42,851 bases of DNA from an uncultured Ruminococcus sp. (lineage in GTDB: Bacteria; Bacillota; Clostridia; Oscillospirales; Acutalibacteraceae). The translations under genes were made by a program, and so were the position numbers. Under the pieces are notes generated by a model. That model saw only the letters and a program-made list of their open reading frames with translations, searched no databases and had not been told where the DNA came from. Numbering within the stretch: position 1 is the first letter of the stretch; every line of letters begins with the position of its first letter. Below are positions 1 to 8,967 of the stretch, piece after piece. Where the stretch lies: NCBI GenBank assembly GCA_902766885.1, contig CACXFS010000066.1:1-42851 (forward strand). The letters are read 5' to 3'.

Positions 1-107
1 CCTAATAGGGGAATTTCCCTGACGTCCCGAAACGTTACCTATATATTAATCTATAATTCGGGCAACCGTTTTTACCTAAATAACCGATTTTTCCACTCGA
101 TTTGCCT

Positions 108-147
108 GCGGTGGCACACCGCCGATTTGCCCGCCGAGGCACTCGGC
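108..147. repeat. Two adjacent perfect hairpins with GCA loops
   Basis: GCGGTG-GCA-CACCGC (108-122) is followed after ten bases by GCCGAG-GCA-CTCGGC (133-147). Each is a 6-bp perfect stem with the same three-base loop, and each is preceded by GATTTGCC. They lie upstream of the first promoter with no U-run after them on the plus strand, so they look like an extragenic palindromic repeat rather than an intrinsic terminator. Confidence 0.6.
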
Positions 148-180
148 AAATTATTGTTTATTATACTGAAAATAAAGTGC

Positions 181-209
181 TTGCATTAATATGCATTGTT
201 TGGTATAAT
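181..209 (+). promoter_or_regulatory. Sigma-A-type promoter for the 251-3026 genes
   Basis: TTGCAT (181-186), 17-bp spacer, TATAAT (204-209). The predicted start is near 216, 35 bases before the first gene. The next two genes follow closely (2 and 35 bp), so this promoter may also drive dus and glyA. Confidence 0.7.
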
Positions 210-250
210 CAAAATATATACGCCAAATATCTTTAAAATGGGGTATTAAA

Positions 251-754
251 ATGAAATCAGTTAGTTTTCTTAAAAAAGCAATTTGCTTTACTATATTAAT
301 AACAGCAGTGTTTTTCAGCGGATTCTCTGTGTTTGCCGTAGATTATGACGGTGACGGAATTGACGATGATGTTTCTGCTGTCGAGCCTGTTGAAACAGAG
401 CCCGTATATACCGAGCCTGTTGTAACAGAAGCTCCGTATGTTGAAGAAACAACCGAATACGTTCCCGAAACTGAGCCATATCAGGCGGAAACAACCGAGT
501 ATGTTCCTCCCGAAACCGAGCCTTACGAGCCCGAAACCGAAGTCCCTACTCAGGCGCAGTATGTTGAGCCTCAGCAGAGTACAACCTCGTATATTCAAAC
601 GCCAACCGTTTCAAAAACGGTCAGCAAAAAGCAGTATTCCACAAATTACACCGCAGGAATTATTTCATGGGCTTGCGTGGGCGTGGGAATAATTGTTGCC
701 GCCGCAGTGCTTATCAGTACAAAGGTCAGCGGCAGAAAAGCATTGGGAAGATAA
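251..754 (+). CDS. Small secreted, membrane-anchored Glu/Thr/Pro-rich surface protein, function unknown
   Basis: This 167-residue protein has a signal peptide (about residues 1-29, lysines then a hydrophobic core ending FAV). A single acidic calcium-loop-like DYDGDGIDDD segment follows. Residues about 40-110 are low-complexity and built from ETEP, TTEYVPETEP and similar repeats. A hydrophobic membrane segment (about 136-159) and a basic tail (KVSGRKALGR) end it. The order fits an extracellular stalk held by a C-terminal transmembrane helix. No catalytic domain or sortase motif is visible. The DxDxDG loop recalls half a dockerin or a thrombospondin type 3 loop, but no second half exists. The dus gene starts 2 bp after its stop codon, so the two are co-transcribed, which says little about function. 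Confidence 0.75.
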   Translation: MKSVSFLKKAICFTILITAVFFSGFSVFAVDYDGDGIDDDVSAVEPVETEPVYTEPVVTEAPYVEETTEYVPETEPYQAETTEYVPPETEPYEPETEVPTQAQYVEPQQSTTSYIQTPTVSKTVSKKQYSTNYTAGIISWACVGVGIIVAAAVLISTKVSGRKALGR

Positions 755-756
755 GT

Positions 757-1734
757 ATGGGTGAGTACAAAATCGGCTCGGTTGTATTGAAATCCCGTGC
801 AGTCCTTGCGCCTATGGCGGGCGTGAGCGACAGAGCATACAGAGAGCTTTGTATGAAGTTCGGCGCAGGACTCTGCATAAGCGAAATGGTAAGTTCAAAG
901 GCGCTTTCATTCAACAGCAAGAAAAGCGAGCAGTTAATGGATATTTCCGATTTTGAACGTCCCTGCGGTATTCAGATTTTCGGCGACGACCCCGAATGTA
1001 TGGCAGAGGCGGCTCAGCATGCAATGCTGAACAATCCGGATTTGATTGACATAAATATGGGTTGTCCGGCTCCGAAAATCAGCTCAAACGGCAGCGGCAG
1101 TGCACTTATGAGAAATCCACAGCTTTGCGGTGAAATTGTAAGCAGGGTTGTAAGCGTTTCAGACGTTCCCGTAACCGTAAAAATCCGCAAGGGCTGGGAC
1201 GATGAAAACGCAAACGCCGTTGAGGTTGCAAAAATCTGTGAGCAGGCAGGCGCAAGCGCAGTAACCGTTCACGGCAGAACGAGAATGCAGTATTACAAGC
1301 CTCCTGTTGATTACGATATAATCAAGGCGGTGAAGAATTCCGTCAGAATTCCCGTAATTGCCAACGGCGACATTGACAGCGCAGAAAAAGCAAAGTCGGT
1401 CATTGAAAAAACAGGCTGTGATATAATAATGGTCGGCAGGGCAACGCTCGGCAATCCGTGGATTTTTTCGCAGATAAATTCGTATCTTGAAAATCCCGAG
1501 GAGCCTTTGCACTCTCCGTCACTTGAAGAAAAGCTCGGCGTTATGGTCGGGCATATTGAAAAAATGGTTGAATACAAGGGCGAGCATATGGCGCTTTTGC
1601 AGGCTCGAAAGCTTGTTGCAGGCTATTTTAAGGGAATGAGGGGAGCGGCATCTCTCAGAAATGAGGCAGGAAAAATCTCCACGCTCAACGATTTGTATGC
1701 ATTAAAAGATAAGGCATTATCAGCCAATCTATAA
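757..1734 (+). CDS. dusB: tRNA-dihydrouridine synthase (DusB/NifR3 family)
   Basis: This FMN-dependent enzyme reduces uridines in the tRNA D-loop to dihydrouridine with NADPH. I take the ATG at 757 as start, giving 325 residues, the usual family length. An upstream in-frame start at 667 would overlap the previous gene by 88 bases and add 30 unrelated residues, and GGGAAG lies just ahead of 757. Family hallmarks are LAPMAGVSDRAYRE (about 18-30), DINMGCPAPK with the catalytic cysteine C103, VHGRTRMQYY, IPVIANGDI and MVGRATLGNPW (FMN phosphate binding). The gene is 2 bp after the surface protein and 35 bp before glyA. The exact Dus subtype and target position are assigned by family resemblance only. 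Confidence 0.93.
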   Translation: MGEYKIGSVVLKSRAVLAPMAGVSDRAYRELCMKFGAGLCISEMVSSKALSFNSKKSEQLMDISDFERPCGIQIFGDDPECMAEAAQHAMLNNPDLIDINMGCPAPKISSNGSGSALMRNPQLCGEIVSRVVSVSDVPVTVKIRKGWDDENANAVEVAKICEQAGASAVTVHGRTRMQYYKPPVDYDIIKAVKNSVRIPVIANGDIDSAEKAKSVIEKTGCDIIMVGRATLGNPWIFSQINSYLENPEEPLHSPSLEEKLGVMVGHIEKMVEYKGEHMALLQARKLVAGYFKGMRGAASLRNEAGKISTLNDLYALKDKALSANL

Positions 1735-1769
1735 ATAAAGAAAAGAATTTCAGATAAGGGGAATTTAAA

Positions 1770-3026
1770 ATGAGTGAATTAACAAACATCGCATCTCTTG
1801 AGTATCTAAACGGCTACGATCCCGAGGTAGGTCAGGCTATGACCGACGAGCTTAAAAGACAGCGCAGAAATCTTGAGCTGATTGCAAGCGAAAACCTCGT
1901 TTCTCCTGCCGTTATGGCGGCTATGGGAAGCCACCTTACCAATAAGTATGCCGAGGGCTATCCCGGCAAGCGTTACTACGGCGGCTGCGAGTGCGTAGAC
2001 GTTGTAGAGGAGATCGCACGCAAGCGTGCCTGCGAGCTTTTCGGTGCAGAACACGCAAATGTTCAGCCTCACTCGGGAGCACAGGCTAATACAGCAGTTT
2101 ATTTTGCGATGCTCCAGCCGGGCGACACCGTAATGGGTATGAACCTCAATGAGGGCGGTCACCTTACTCACGGCTCACCTGTAAACATTTCCGGTAAATA
2201 CTTCAACTTTGTTGCTTACGGCGTAGACCCCGTTACACACAGAATTGATTATGACAAGGTGCTCGAAACTGCAAAGGAGTGCAAGCCAAAGCTTATCGTA
2301 GCAGGTGCTTCCGCTTATCCGAGAATCATTGACTTTGCAAAGTTCAGAGAAATTGCTGACGAGGTCGGCGCATACCTTATGGTAGATATGGCTCACATTG
2401 CAGGTCTTGTAGCCGCAGGCGTTCATCCCAACCCCGTTCCTTACTGCGAATTTGTTACAACAACAACTCATAAAACTCTCCGTGGTCCTCGTGGAGGACT
2501 TATCCTCTGCCGTGAGGAGTTTGCAAAGCAGATAGACAAGGCTATCTTCCCCGGAACTCAGGGCGGCCCTCTTATGCACACAATCGCCGCAAAGGCTGTT
2601 TGCTTCGGCGAGGCTTTAAAGCCTGAGTTCAAGGAGTACGGTGCAAAGGTTGTTTCAAACTGCAAGGCTCTTGCTGACGGACTTATCAAGAGAGGAAACA
2701 AGCTCGTTTCAGGCGGCACAGACAACCATGTTCTTCTCCTTGACTTGCGTGATACAGACGTTACGGGCAAGGAGCTTGAGGCTCGTCTTGATGACTGCTA
2801 CATCACGGTAAACAAGAACACAATCCCCGGCGAACCCCGTTCACCGTTCGTTACAAGCGGCGTAAGAATCGGTACAGCCGCAGTTACTACAAGAGGTCTT
2901 AACGAGGAAGATATGGATCAGATTGCCGAGTACATCACACTTGTTCTCAACGATTACGAGAACAGCAGAGATAAGGTAAGAGCAGGCGTTGAGGCTATCT
3001 GCAAAAAATATCCGCTCTATGAATAA
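1770..3026 (+). CDS. glyA: Serine hydroxymethyltransferase
   Basis: A cytoplasmic PLP enzyme that interconverts serine and glycine with transfer of a one-carbon unit to tetrahydrofolate. The 418-residue product matches the family length. Visible motifs are the N-terminal [12 protein letters not shown] [31 protein letters not shown], the PLP segment [14 protein letters not shown] with the Schiff-base lysine K235, and the C-terminal [11 protein letters not shown]. An AGGGGAA ribosome-binding site precedes the ATG. A strong terminator follows at 3120-3152. The gene probably shares the promoter at 181-209 with the two genes upstream; no separate promoter fits in the 35-bp gap. Confidence 0.98.
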   Translation: MSELTNIASLEYLNGYDPEVGQAMTDELKRQRRNLELIASENLVSPAVMAAMGSHLTNKYAEGYPGKRYYGGCECVDVVEEIARKRACELFGAEHANVQPHSGAQANTAVYFAMLQPGDTVMGMNLNEGGHLTHGSPVNISGKYFNFVAYGVDPVTHRIDYDKVLETAKECKPKLIVAGASAYPRIIDFAKFREIADEVGAYLMVDMAHIAGLVAAGVHPNPVPYCEFVTTTTHKTLRGPRGGLILCREEFAKQIDKAIFPGTQGGPLMHTIAAKAVCFGEALKPEFKEYGAKVVSNCKALADGLIKRGNKLVSGGTDNHVLLLDLRDTDVTGKELEARLDDCYITVNKNTIPGEPRSPFVTSGVRIGTAAVTTRGLNEEDMDQIAEYITLVLNDYENSRDKVRAGVEAICKKYPLYE

Positions 3027-3119
3027 TTCGGAATTTGGAATGCGTAATTCGGAATTATTTCCGTAGTGATTATCAAACGCAACCGATTTTTCTTTACTTT
3101 TGTAACAATTAACAATGCA

Positions 3120-3152
3120 GGGAACGGCAGTCTGTCGTTCCCGAAGTTTTTT
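3120..3152 (+). terminator. Intrinsic terminator after glyA
   Basis: GGGAACGGCAG (3120-3130) can pair with CTGTCGTTCCC (3132-3142) with one G-U pair; the apex must open slightly to form a loop. A T-run at 3147-3152 follows. Confidence 0.8.
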
Positions 3153-3193
3153 ACATATATCATATATAATGTATAATGAAAGGAGGCTTTCAA

Positions 3194-4465
3194 ATGAAAA
3201 AACCTCTTGCCGACCGTTTTCGTCCGCAGTCGCTTGACGATATTGTGGGGCAGAAGCACCTGCTCGCTCCCGATAAGCCGCTTCGCAGAATAATCGAGAG
3301 CGGTGAAATACCGAACCTGATTTTTTACGGACCGTCGGGCGTCGGAAAAACAACCCTTGCAACCTATATTGCAAACAAGACAAACAAAACTCTTAAAAAA
3401 CTCAACGGCACAACAGCCTCAACGGCGGATATAAAAGATATTGTTTCTCAGATAAATACATTTTCGGGCATAAACGGAATTTTGCTCTATCTCGACGAGA
3501 TTCAGTATTTTAATAAAAAGCAGCAGCAGACTCTGCTTGAATACATTGAAAACGGCAGTATTACTCTGATTGCCTCCACAACGGAAAATCCGTATTTCTA
3601 TGTATATAACGCAATTCTGAGCCGTTCAACAGTGTTTGAATTCAAGTCTGTTCCGCCTGATGAAGTGGTAAGGGCGGTTTATCGTGCCGCCGAGCTGTTA
3701 GAACAGGAGCAGGGAATAAAGCTTGATTTACCTTGTGAATGTGCCGAAAAAATTGCGACGGGTTGCGGAGGAGATGTGCGAAAAGCGATGAATGCGCTTG
3801 AGCTTTCCGTTATTTCGGCTGATGTCGAGGGTGATACACGAAAGGTCACTCTTGAAATTGTTGAACAGCTTGTGCAGAAAAGCGCACTTCGCTACGACAA
3901 AGACGGCGACGAGCATTACGATATTGTATCTGCATATCAGAAAAGTATGCGTGGAAGTGATACCGACGCCGCTCTGCACTATCTTGCAAGACTGCTTGAA
4001 GCGGGCGATTTGATCAGCGCCTGCCGCAGACTTATGGTGTGTGCCTGCGAGGACGTAGGAGTTGCATATCCTCAGCTTATTCCGATTGTAAAATCTTGTG
4101 TTGATATTGCACGTGACGTAGGTCTTCCCGAGGCGAGAATTCCCCTTGCCGACGCAGTTGTAATGGTGTGCAATGCGCCAAAATCCAACTCGGCGTATAT
4201 GGGCATCAACCTTGCAATGCAGGACGTTAAGAACGGCAAAATAGGAGCTGTTCCAAGACAGCTGCAGAATATGCATTACGACGGTGAGGACAATCAGAAT
4301 AAAGGTCAGTTCTATCTTTATCCGCACGATTTTGAAAATCACTACGTTAAACAGCAGTATCTGCCTGATGAAATCAGAAACAGGGTTTATTACAGATACG
4401 GTGATAACAAAAATGAACAAGCATTCAAAGCCTATTGGGACAAAATTAAATCTGAAAAATCTTAA
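3194..4465 (+). CDS. rarA: Replication-associated recombination protein A (RarA/MgsA), AAA+ ATPase
   Basis: RarA is a clamp-loader-like AAA+ ATPase that acts at stalled replication forks and binds SSB-coated single-stranded DNA. I choose the ATG at 3194 (423 residues) because AGGAGG (3181-3186) sits 7 bases before it; the in-frame ATG at 3176 lies upstream of that site. Motifs in order: PLADRFRPQSLDDIVGQKHLL at the N-terminus, Walker A GPSGVGKTT (46-54), Walker B LLYLDEIQ (D101, E102), sensor-like IASTTENPYF, and the C-terminal RarA tetramerisation region with GDVRKAMNALE and HYDGEDNQNKGQFYLYP. It lies alone between two terminators. Confidence 0.96.
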   Translation: MKKPLADRFRPQSLDDIVGQKHLLAPDKPLRRIIESGEIPNLIFYGPSGVGKTTLATYIANKTNKTLKKLNGTTASTADIKDIVSQINTFSGINGILLYLDEIQYFNKKQQQTLLEYIENGSITLIASTTENPYFYVYNAILSRSTVFEFKSVPPDEVVRAVYRAAELLEQEQGIKLDLPCECAEKIATGCGGDVRKAMNALELSVISADVEGDTRKVTLEIVEQLVQKSALRYDKDGDEHYDIVSAYQKSMRGSDTDAALHYLARLLEAGDLISACRRLMVCACEDVGVAYPQLIPIVKSCVDIARDVGLPEARIPLADAVVMVCNAPKSNSAYMGINLAMQDVKNGKIGAVPRQLQNMHYDGEDNQNKGQFYLYPHDFENHYVKQQYLPDEIRNRVYYRYGDNKNEQAFKAYWDKIKSEKS

Positions 4466-4530
4466 CCTATAAATATAAAAGCAATTGATAAAATAATATA
4501 TTCGGTTTATCCGATTGAATTTAACACATA

Positions 4531-4570
4531 AACGCAAAACAAAAGTTCAATTTTTTGTTTTGCGTTTTGC
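4531..4570 (+). terminator. Intrinsic terminator after rarA
   Basis: AACGCAAAACAAAA (4531-4544) is the perfect inverse of TTTTGTTTTGCGTT (4553-4566), with an 8-base loop, then TTGCTTTTG. The rest of the gap 4466-4779 is AT-rich with no ORF of merit. It holds a 13-bp direct repeat AACTATTGTAAAA at 4601-4613 and 4690-4702. Confidence 0.7.
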
Positions 4571-4779
4571 TTTTGTTTATCTTTTATTATCTAATGCTAT
4601 AACTATTGTAAAAAGTGCACAAATACAAGCTTGTTTTTTTGTAAGGCAAAAATGGAATTATTTTCTAAAAAAGAAATTAAGAAATCATCAACTATTGTAA
4701 AATTATGTTGTAATTGTGGAGTAGTGTTGAGTGGCTTCACACGGACAACCATACTTAATGAATTTGGAGGAAAATCATT

Positions 4780-6408
4780 ATGGTAAAAAAACAACATAAA
4801 GTATTAAGTCTTATTCTCTGCTTAATACTTGCAGTTTCGGCAGTTTGTGCCGGTACTGTTGGTGCCTTTGCGGCATCCGGAGATACTGTTTATTGTAAAC
4901 TCAATAACGGTTGGACTAAGGTTTATGCCTATATGTGGAAAGACGGCGTAGGCAACAACAAGGATTGGCCCGGCGTTGAGATGACAAAGGTCGAAGGTGA
5001 CGTATATTCGTACAACCTTACCGGCGACTTTGACAAGATTATCTTCACTAACGGCAGCAACGGAAGCGGTCAGACCGGTGACCTTACTTATGCAGGCAAC
5101 GGCAAAATCTACGATTTGTCAGCAGGTACATGGTCAACCTACGTTGAAGCTCCCACAAGCGCAACAACTGCAACAACTGCAACAACTGCTACTACAGCAA
5201 CAACAGCAACAACTGCTACAGAAGCTCCCACATCAAGCGGCGACGGCGTTACAGTTTACCTCAAAAACGAGGCTGGCTGGTCAAAGGCTAACTGCTATAT
5301 GTGGACTGATGGCGCAGGCAACAATCATGCTTGGCCCGGCGAAGCAATGACAAGCATCGGCGACGATGTTTATATGTACACTTCGTCAACCGCTTTTGTT
5401 AACTGTATCTTCAACGATGGCAGCACTCAGACAGGCGACCTTAAAACAATGGACGGTCAGATTTACAACAACAAAACAGGCGAATGGTCTGTTTACGATT
5501 TAAGCGACCTTCAGGTTAAGTCTTATACAGCTGACCCCGCAACAGGTGTTTACATTGATACAGACGTAACACTTTCAGCTGAAGCTCAGAACAGAAACGG
5601 CGCAGCAGTAAGCTACAAGTTCTCTGTAACAAACGAGAACGGCGGTACTTCCGTTGTTTCTGATTTCAGCAGCACAAACTCAGTTGTATGGACACCTCAG
5701 ACAGCAGGCACATACACAATCACTTTTGATTTCAAGGACACAGAGGGCAACGAAAACAGCCGCACAACAACAGTTAAGGTTGAAGACGACTCAGCTCTTG
5801 TAAAGCCCGTTATCAAGAGTGTATTCCCCGCAAACAACAACTTAATCAAGGTTAACACAGCTGCAACCGTTTCTGTAAAAGCAGGCGGCGGTAAGACAGG
5901 TACAAACCTTCTTTTCTACAAGTATATCGTAACCGATCCTAACGGTGTTAAGAATATTCCTTACTACACACTCAACAACACATATTCTTTCACACCCACA
6001 ATGCTCGGTGAATATACAGTTAATGTTTACGTTCAGGGTTCTGATAACACAACTGTAACCAAAAATTATAAGTACACAGCTACAAACAGCGATGTAACAG
6101 TTCCTACAACATCACCTGTTCCCACAACAACAGCTCCCGTTCCCACAACAACGGCTCCTGTTCCTACAACAACAGCACCTGTTCCTACAACAACGGCTCC
6201 TGTTCCCACAACAACAGCTCCGCCCGTAGTTTTAGGCGATGTTGACGGCGACGGTTCACTCACAGTTAAGGACGCAACTTACATCCAGAAGTATCTGGCA
6301 GAATTTGCTGAATACAGCTCAATAAGCCTTGAAGTTGGCGATGTTGACGGTGACGGCAGAATTTCTGTAAAGGATGCTACTGAAATTCAGACAAAACTCA
6401 CAAAGTAA
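4780..6408 (+). CDS. Secreted non-catalytic starch-binding protein: two CBM26-like modules, Ig-like domains, C-terminal dockerin
   Basis: Probable amylosome component that binds starch and plugs into a cohesin scaffoldin. The 542-residue product has a signal peptide (1-31, ending AFAA). Two related starch-binding modules follow (about 36-121 and 157-239); both carry the pattern Y.WxDGxGNN.xWPG and end xGxWSxY, typical of CBM25/26 modules. A Thr/Ala linker (about 127-148) separates them. Two beta-rich Ig-like domains follow (about 244-338 and 342-435), then a VPTTTAP repeat linker (about 440-481). A type I dockerin (484-542) has two calcium loops, DVDGDGSLTVKDA and DVDGDGRISVKDA. No glycosidase domain is present. 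GGAGG precedes the ATG. The architecture recalls the Sas starch-adherence proteins of R. bromii (family knowledge; orthology not tested). The amylase gene starts 29 bp downstream. Confidence 0.9.
   Translation: MVKKQHKVLSLILCLILAVSAVCAGTVGAFAASGDTVYCKLNNGWTKVYAYMWKDGVGNNKDWPGVEMTKVEGDVYSYNLTGDFDKIIFTNGSNGSGQTGDLTYAGNGKIYDLSAGTWSTYVEAPTSATTATTATTATTATTATTATEAPTSSGDGVTVYLKNEAGWSKANCYMWTDGAGNNHAWPGEAMTSIGDDVYMYTSSTAFVNCIFNDGSTQTGDLKTMDGQIYNNKTGEWSVYDLSDLQVKSYTADPATGVYIDTDVTLSAEAQNRNGAAVSYKFSVTNENGGTSVVSDFSSTNSVVWTPQTAGTYTITFDFKDTEGNENSRTTTVKVEDDSALVKPVIKSVFPANNNLIKVNTAATVSVKAGGGKTGTNLLFYKYIVTDPNGVKNIPYYTLNNTYSFTPTMLGEYTVNVYVQGSDNTTVTKNYKYTATNSDVTVPTTSPVPTTTAPVPTTTAPVPTTTAPVPTTTAPVPTTTAPPVVLGDVDGDGSLTVKDATYIQKYLAEFAEYSSISLEVGDVDGDGRISVKDATEIQTKLTK
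5157..5226 (+). repeat. ACAACTGCA-type tandem repeat coding a Thr/Ala linker
   Basis: Tandem ACA ACT GCA codons encode repeated TTA between the two starch-binding modules. It is a coding linker and a likely site of slippage length variation. Confidence 0.8.
6118..6222 (+). repeat. Five 21-bp tandem repeats coding the VPTTTAP linker
   Basis: Five copies of a 21-bp unit (GTTCCYACAACAACRGCWCC plus one base) encode VPTTTAP just before the dockerin. A degenerate copy (VPTTSP) precedes them at 6100-6117. Third-position differences between copies show they are not newly duplicated. Confidence 0.85.
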
Positions 6409-6437
6409 TTATATTGTTATAAAACAGGGAGATTATT

Positions 6438-8861
6438 ATGACAGGAATTAAAAAGCTATGTGCTCTTGTTCTTGTTCTTATGTTAGTAGTTTCCGCAGGA
6501 ATTTTCACAGTAAGCGGTGCCGAGACTTCAGACGTAAATGAAGTTGCGGCAGACACTGCTGAAACAACCGGAATTACAATTCACGTAAGACACAAGGATT
6601 TAACACAGCCATACATCTACTTATGGAACTCGCTTCCTACAAACAGCGCAATGTCAAAGTCTTATCCCGGTGAAAAGATGACAAGCGCAAACGGTTGGTT
6701 TAACTATTATGTTGCTGATGTTACAAAGGTAAACGCTATTGTAACAGACGCAAAGGGTAACCAGTATTCAAAAGAGCAGAAGCTTACTTCTGCTAACGAA
6801 TGGTGGTGCGATAACGGAAAATGGTCAAAATACAATCCTGACGAAACAGATCCGGTTGAAAGCGTAGATATGCGTGAAGAAACTATCTACTTTGTTATGA
6901 CAACTCGTTTCTATGACGGCGATACAGGCAACAACGTTCACTGCTGGGATGACGGTCAGGCAAATAACCCCGACAGCGACCCCGCTTGGCGTGGTGACTT
7001 CAAAGGTCTTGCCGACAAGCTTGACTACATCAAGGCTCTCGGCTTCTCTGCAATTTGGATTACACCTGTTGTAACAAACGCTTCAGGCTATGACTACCAC
7101 GGCTATCATGCTATGGACTTCAGCACAGTTGACCGCCGTTATGAGAGTGACAACTTCACATATGAAGACCTTATCCATGCAGTGCATGATAAAGATATGA
7201 AGATTATCCAGGACGTTGTTTGGCAGCATACAGGTAACTTCGGTGAATCATTCTTCAGTCCTTTGTTCACAAAGGATTATGATGTAATGTTCAATTCCGA
7301 TATTAAACAGACAGGTAAAATTGAGAAGGAAATGGTTCCTACTGATTATCTTCTCAATACTTTCGGTCTTAATTCTGCTGATGAATATTGGGGACAGAAA
7401 CCTGCTATTCAGTATGGTCAGAGACTTAATCTTATGAAGAACACAACCTATACAGGTGATAACGGTAACTCAACCGGTTCACTGCCTTCTTCTAAAGACT
7501 ATGGGATGGATAAGATTTCAGACAGTGATATTTACAATCCAAACAACTACTATCATACGGGTTATTTCCAGAGCCTTAACTGGGATGACTGGACCTGTAA
7601 ATACGCTCAGATCGCCGGCGACTGCGTTGACCTTAACACAGAGAACCCCGCAGTTGCTGAATATGTAGTAGATTCTTACTCAAATTACATTGAAATGGGC
7701 GTTGACGGCTTCCGTGTTGATACAGTTCGTCATATTCCAAGAATTTCTCTTAACCTTATGTATAACCAGCAGTTCCTTGACAATGCTAAAGCAGCTGGCA
7801 AGTCAAACTTCCTTATGTTCGGTGAAATCTGCACACGCTTTACTCAGATTTGGTACAGAGGTCATGCAGAAGAGTCTACTCCTTACTATACTTGGAAAGA
7901 GTCTAACAGCAAGTGGGCTGACCAGTGGAGCTGGGGCACTTCTGCTGAAGACATTAACAACAATATGAATGTTACATTTGATCATTATCTTGAAGAGGAT
8001 GATCCCACTGATGAGCCTACATCAGATAATGCATTCCTTAACGGTATTGAGTATCATACTCCTGACAGATCTATGGCATCAGGTATGGAAGGTATTGACT
8101 TCCAGATGCACAGAATGTTTGGTGATGCAAAAAATGCTTATGGCTTTGCAAAGAGTAACGACCAGTATTACAACGATGCTACATACAACGTAATGTATGT
8201 TGACTCTCACGACTATGCTCCCGAGCAGCCTCAGGAAACAACACGTTTCTCAGGCGGTACACAGACTTGGGCAGAAAACATTGACCTTATGTTTACATTC
8301 CGTGGTATTCCCTGTCTATACTATGGTTCAGAGGTAGAGTTCAAGAAGGGAGAAGTTATTGACTTAGGTCCGAACATTTCACTTGAAAACACAGGTCGTG
8401 CATATTTTGGTGACTACCTTGAAGGTAATGTAACTGCTACAGACTTTAGCGAATACACAGCTTCCGGTACAGTTGCAGATACTCTTGCAAGTCCTCTTTC
8501 AAAGCACCTTTCAAAGGTTAATGCTATTCGTCGTGCAATTCCTGCACTTCAGAAGGGTCAGTACACAGCTTCCAGCAACTACGTATCAGGCGGCAATATG
8601 TCTTACATCCGTCGTTACACAAACAAAGATGAGGGCGTAGACAGCCTTGCACTCGTAACAGTTTCAAGCGGTGCAACATTCAAGAATATCCCCAACGGCA
8701 CATATATTGATGCAGTTACAGGTGATGTTCAGAACGTAACAAACGGTACACTCACAGTTCCTACAATTGGTAAGGCTAATATGAGAGTATACGTATGCTG
8801 CGCTTCAGGCTTCACAGGCATCAACGGTGCAATCGGCGGTTCTTCTGACTATCTTAAGTAA
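6438..8861 (+). CDS. Secreted alpha-amylase, GH13, with N-terminal CBM26-like module and no dockerin
   Basis: Predicted extracellular endo-acting starch hydrolase of 807 residues. Signal peptide about 1-27 (ends VSGA). Residues about 45-133 form a starch-binding module like those of the neighbour (IHVRHKD..PYIYLWNS, SYPGEKMT, WWCDNGKWSKY). The GH13 barrel begins near 147 (EETIYFVMTTRFYDGD). Conserved regions are I DVVWQH (259-264), II GVDGFRVDTVRH with nucleophile D428, III FGE with acid/base E463, and IV YVDSHD with D592. A C-terminal beta domain ends with GSSDYLK, and no dockerin or anchor is present. It is 29 bp behind the dockerin protein, so the pair is probably one transcript ending at 8880-8918. 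Exact product profile and GH13 subfamily cannot be read from sequence. Confidence 0.93.
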   Translation: MTGIKKLCALVLVLMLVVSAGIFTVSGAETSDVNEVAADTAETTGITIHVRHKDLTQPYIYLWNSLPTNSAMSKSYPGEKMTSANGWFNYYVADVTKVNAIVTDAKGNQYSKEQKLTSANEWWCDNGKWSKYNPDETDPVESVDMREETIYFVMTTRFYDGDTGNNVHCWDDGQANNPDSDPAWRGDFKGLADKLDYIKALGFSAIWITPVVTNASGYDYHGYHAMDFSTVDRRYESDNFTYEDLIHAVHDKDMKIIQDVVWQHTGNFGESFFSPLFTKDYDVMFNSDIKQTGKIEKEMVPTDYLLNTFGLNSADEYWGQKPAIQYGQRLNLMKNTTYTGDNGNSTGSLPSSKDYGMDKISDSDIYNPNNYYHTGYFQSLNWDDWTCKYAQIAGDCVDLNTENPAVAEYVVDSYSNYIEMGVDGFRVDTVRHIPRISLNLMYNQQFLDNAKAAGKSNFLMFGEICTRFTQIWYRGHAEESTPYYTWKESNSKWADQWSWGTSAEDINNNMNVTFDHYLEEDDPTDEPTSDNAFLNGIEYHTPDRSMASGMEGIDFQMHRMFGDAKNAYGFAKSNDQYYNDATYNVMYVDSHDYAPEQPQETTRFSGGTQTWAENIDLMFTFRGIPCLYYGSEVEFKKGEVIDLGPNISLENTGRAYFGDYLEGNVTATDFSEYTASGTVADTLASPLSKHLSKVNAIRRAIPALQKGQYTASSNYVSGGNMSYIRRYTNKDEGVDSLALVTVSSGATFKNIPNGTYIDAVTGDVQNVTNGTLTVPTIGKANMRVYVCCASGFTGINGAIGGSSDYLK

Positions 8862-8879
8862 TTAACTTATCTTGCAAAT

Positions 8880-8918
8880 AGCAACGGCACTCCTTTATGG
8901 AGCGCCGTTGCTTTCTTT
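8880..8918 (+). terminator. Intrinsic terminator after the amylase gene
   Basis: AGCAACGGC then CTCC (8880-8893) pairs with GGAG then GCCGTTGCT (8899-8912), with one internal mismatch. TTCTTTT follows. Confidence 0.8.
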
Positions 8919-8967
8919 TACCAAATTATAGTCCTTGTGACATATCGTTTCAGTACAATGGAAATTA

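Noticed and set aside
341..373. DYDGDGIDDD read as a dockerin in the first gene
   Set aside because: Only one calcium loop is present, at the N-terminus just after the signal peptide, without the second loop or the paired helices of a dockerin.
3728..4537. Long minus-strand open frame (269 codons)
   Set aside because: It lies wholly over rarA and its terminator, has no ribosome-binding site, and its translation is Cys/Arg/Phe-rich nonsense; it is a shadow of the opposite-strand gene.
5157..6222. Short tandem repeats that could suggest CRISPR or intergenic satellites
   Set aside because: They are in frame within one gene, have no unique spacers and encode Thr/Ala and VPTTTAP linkers.
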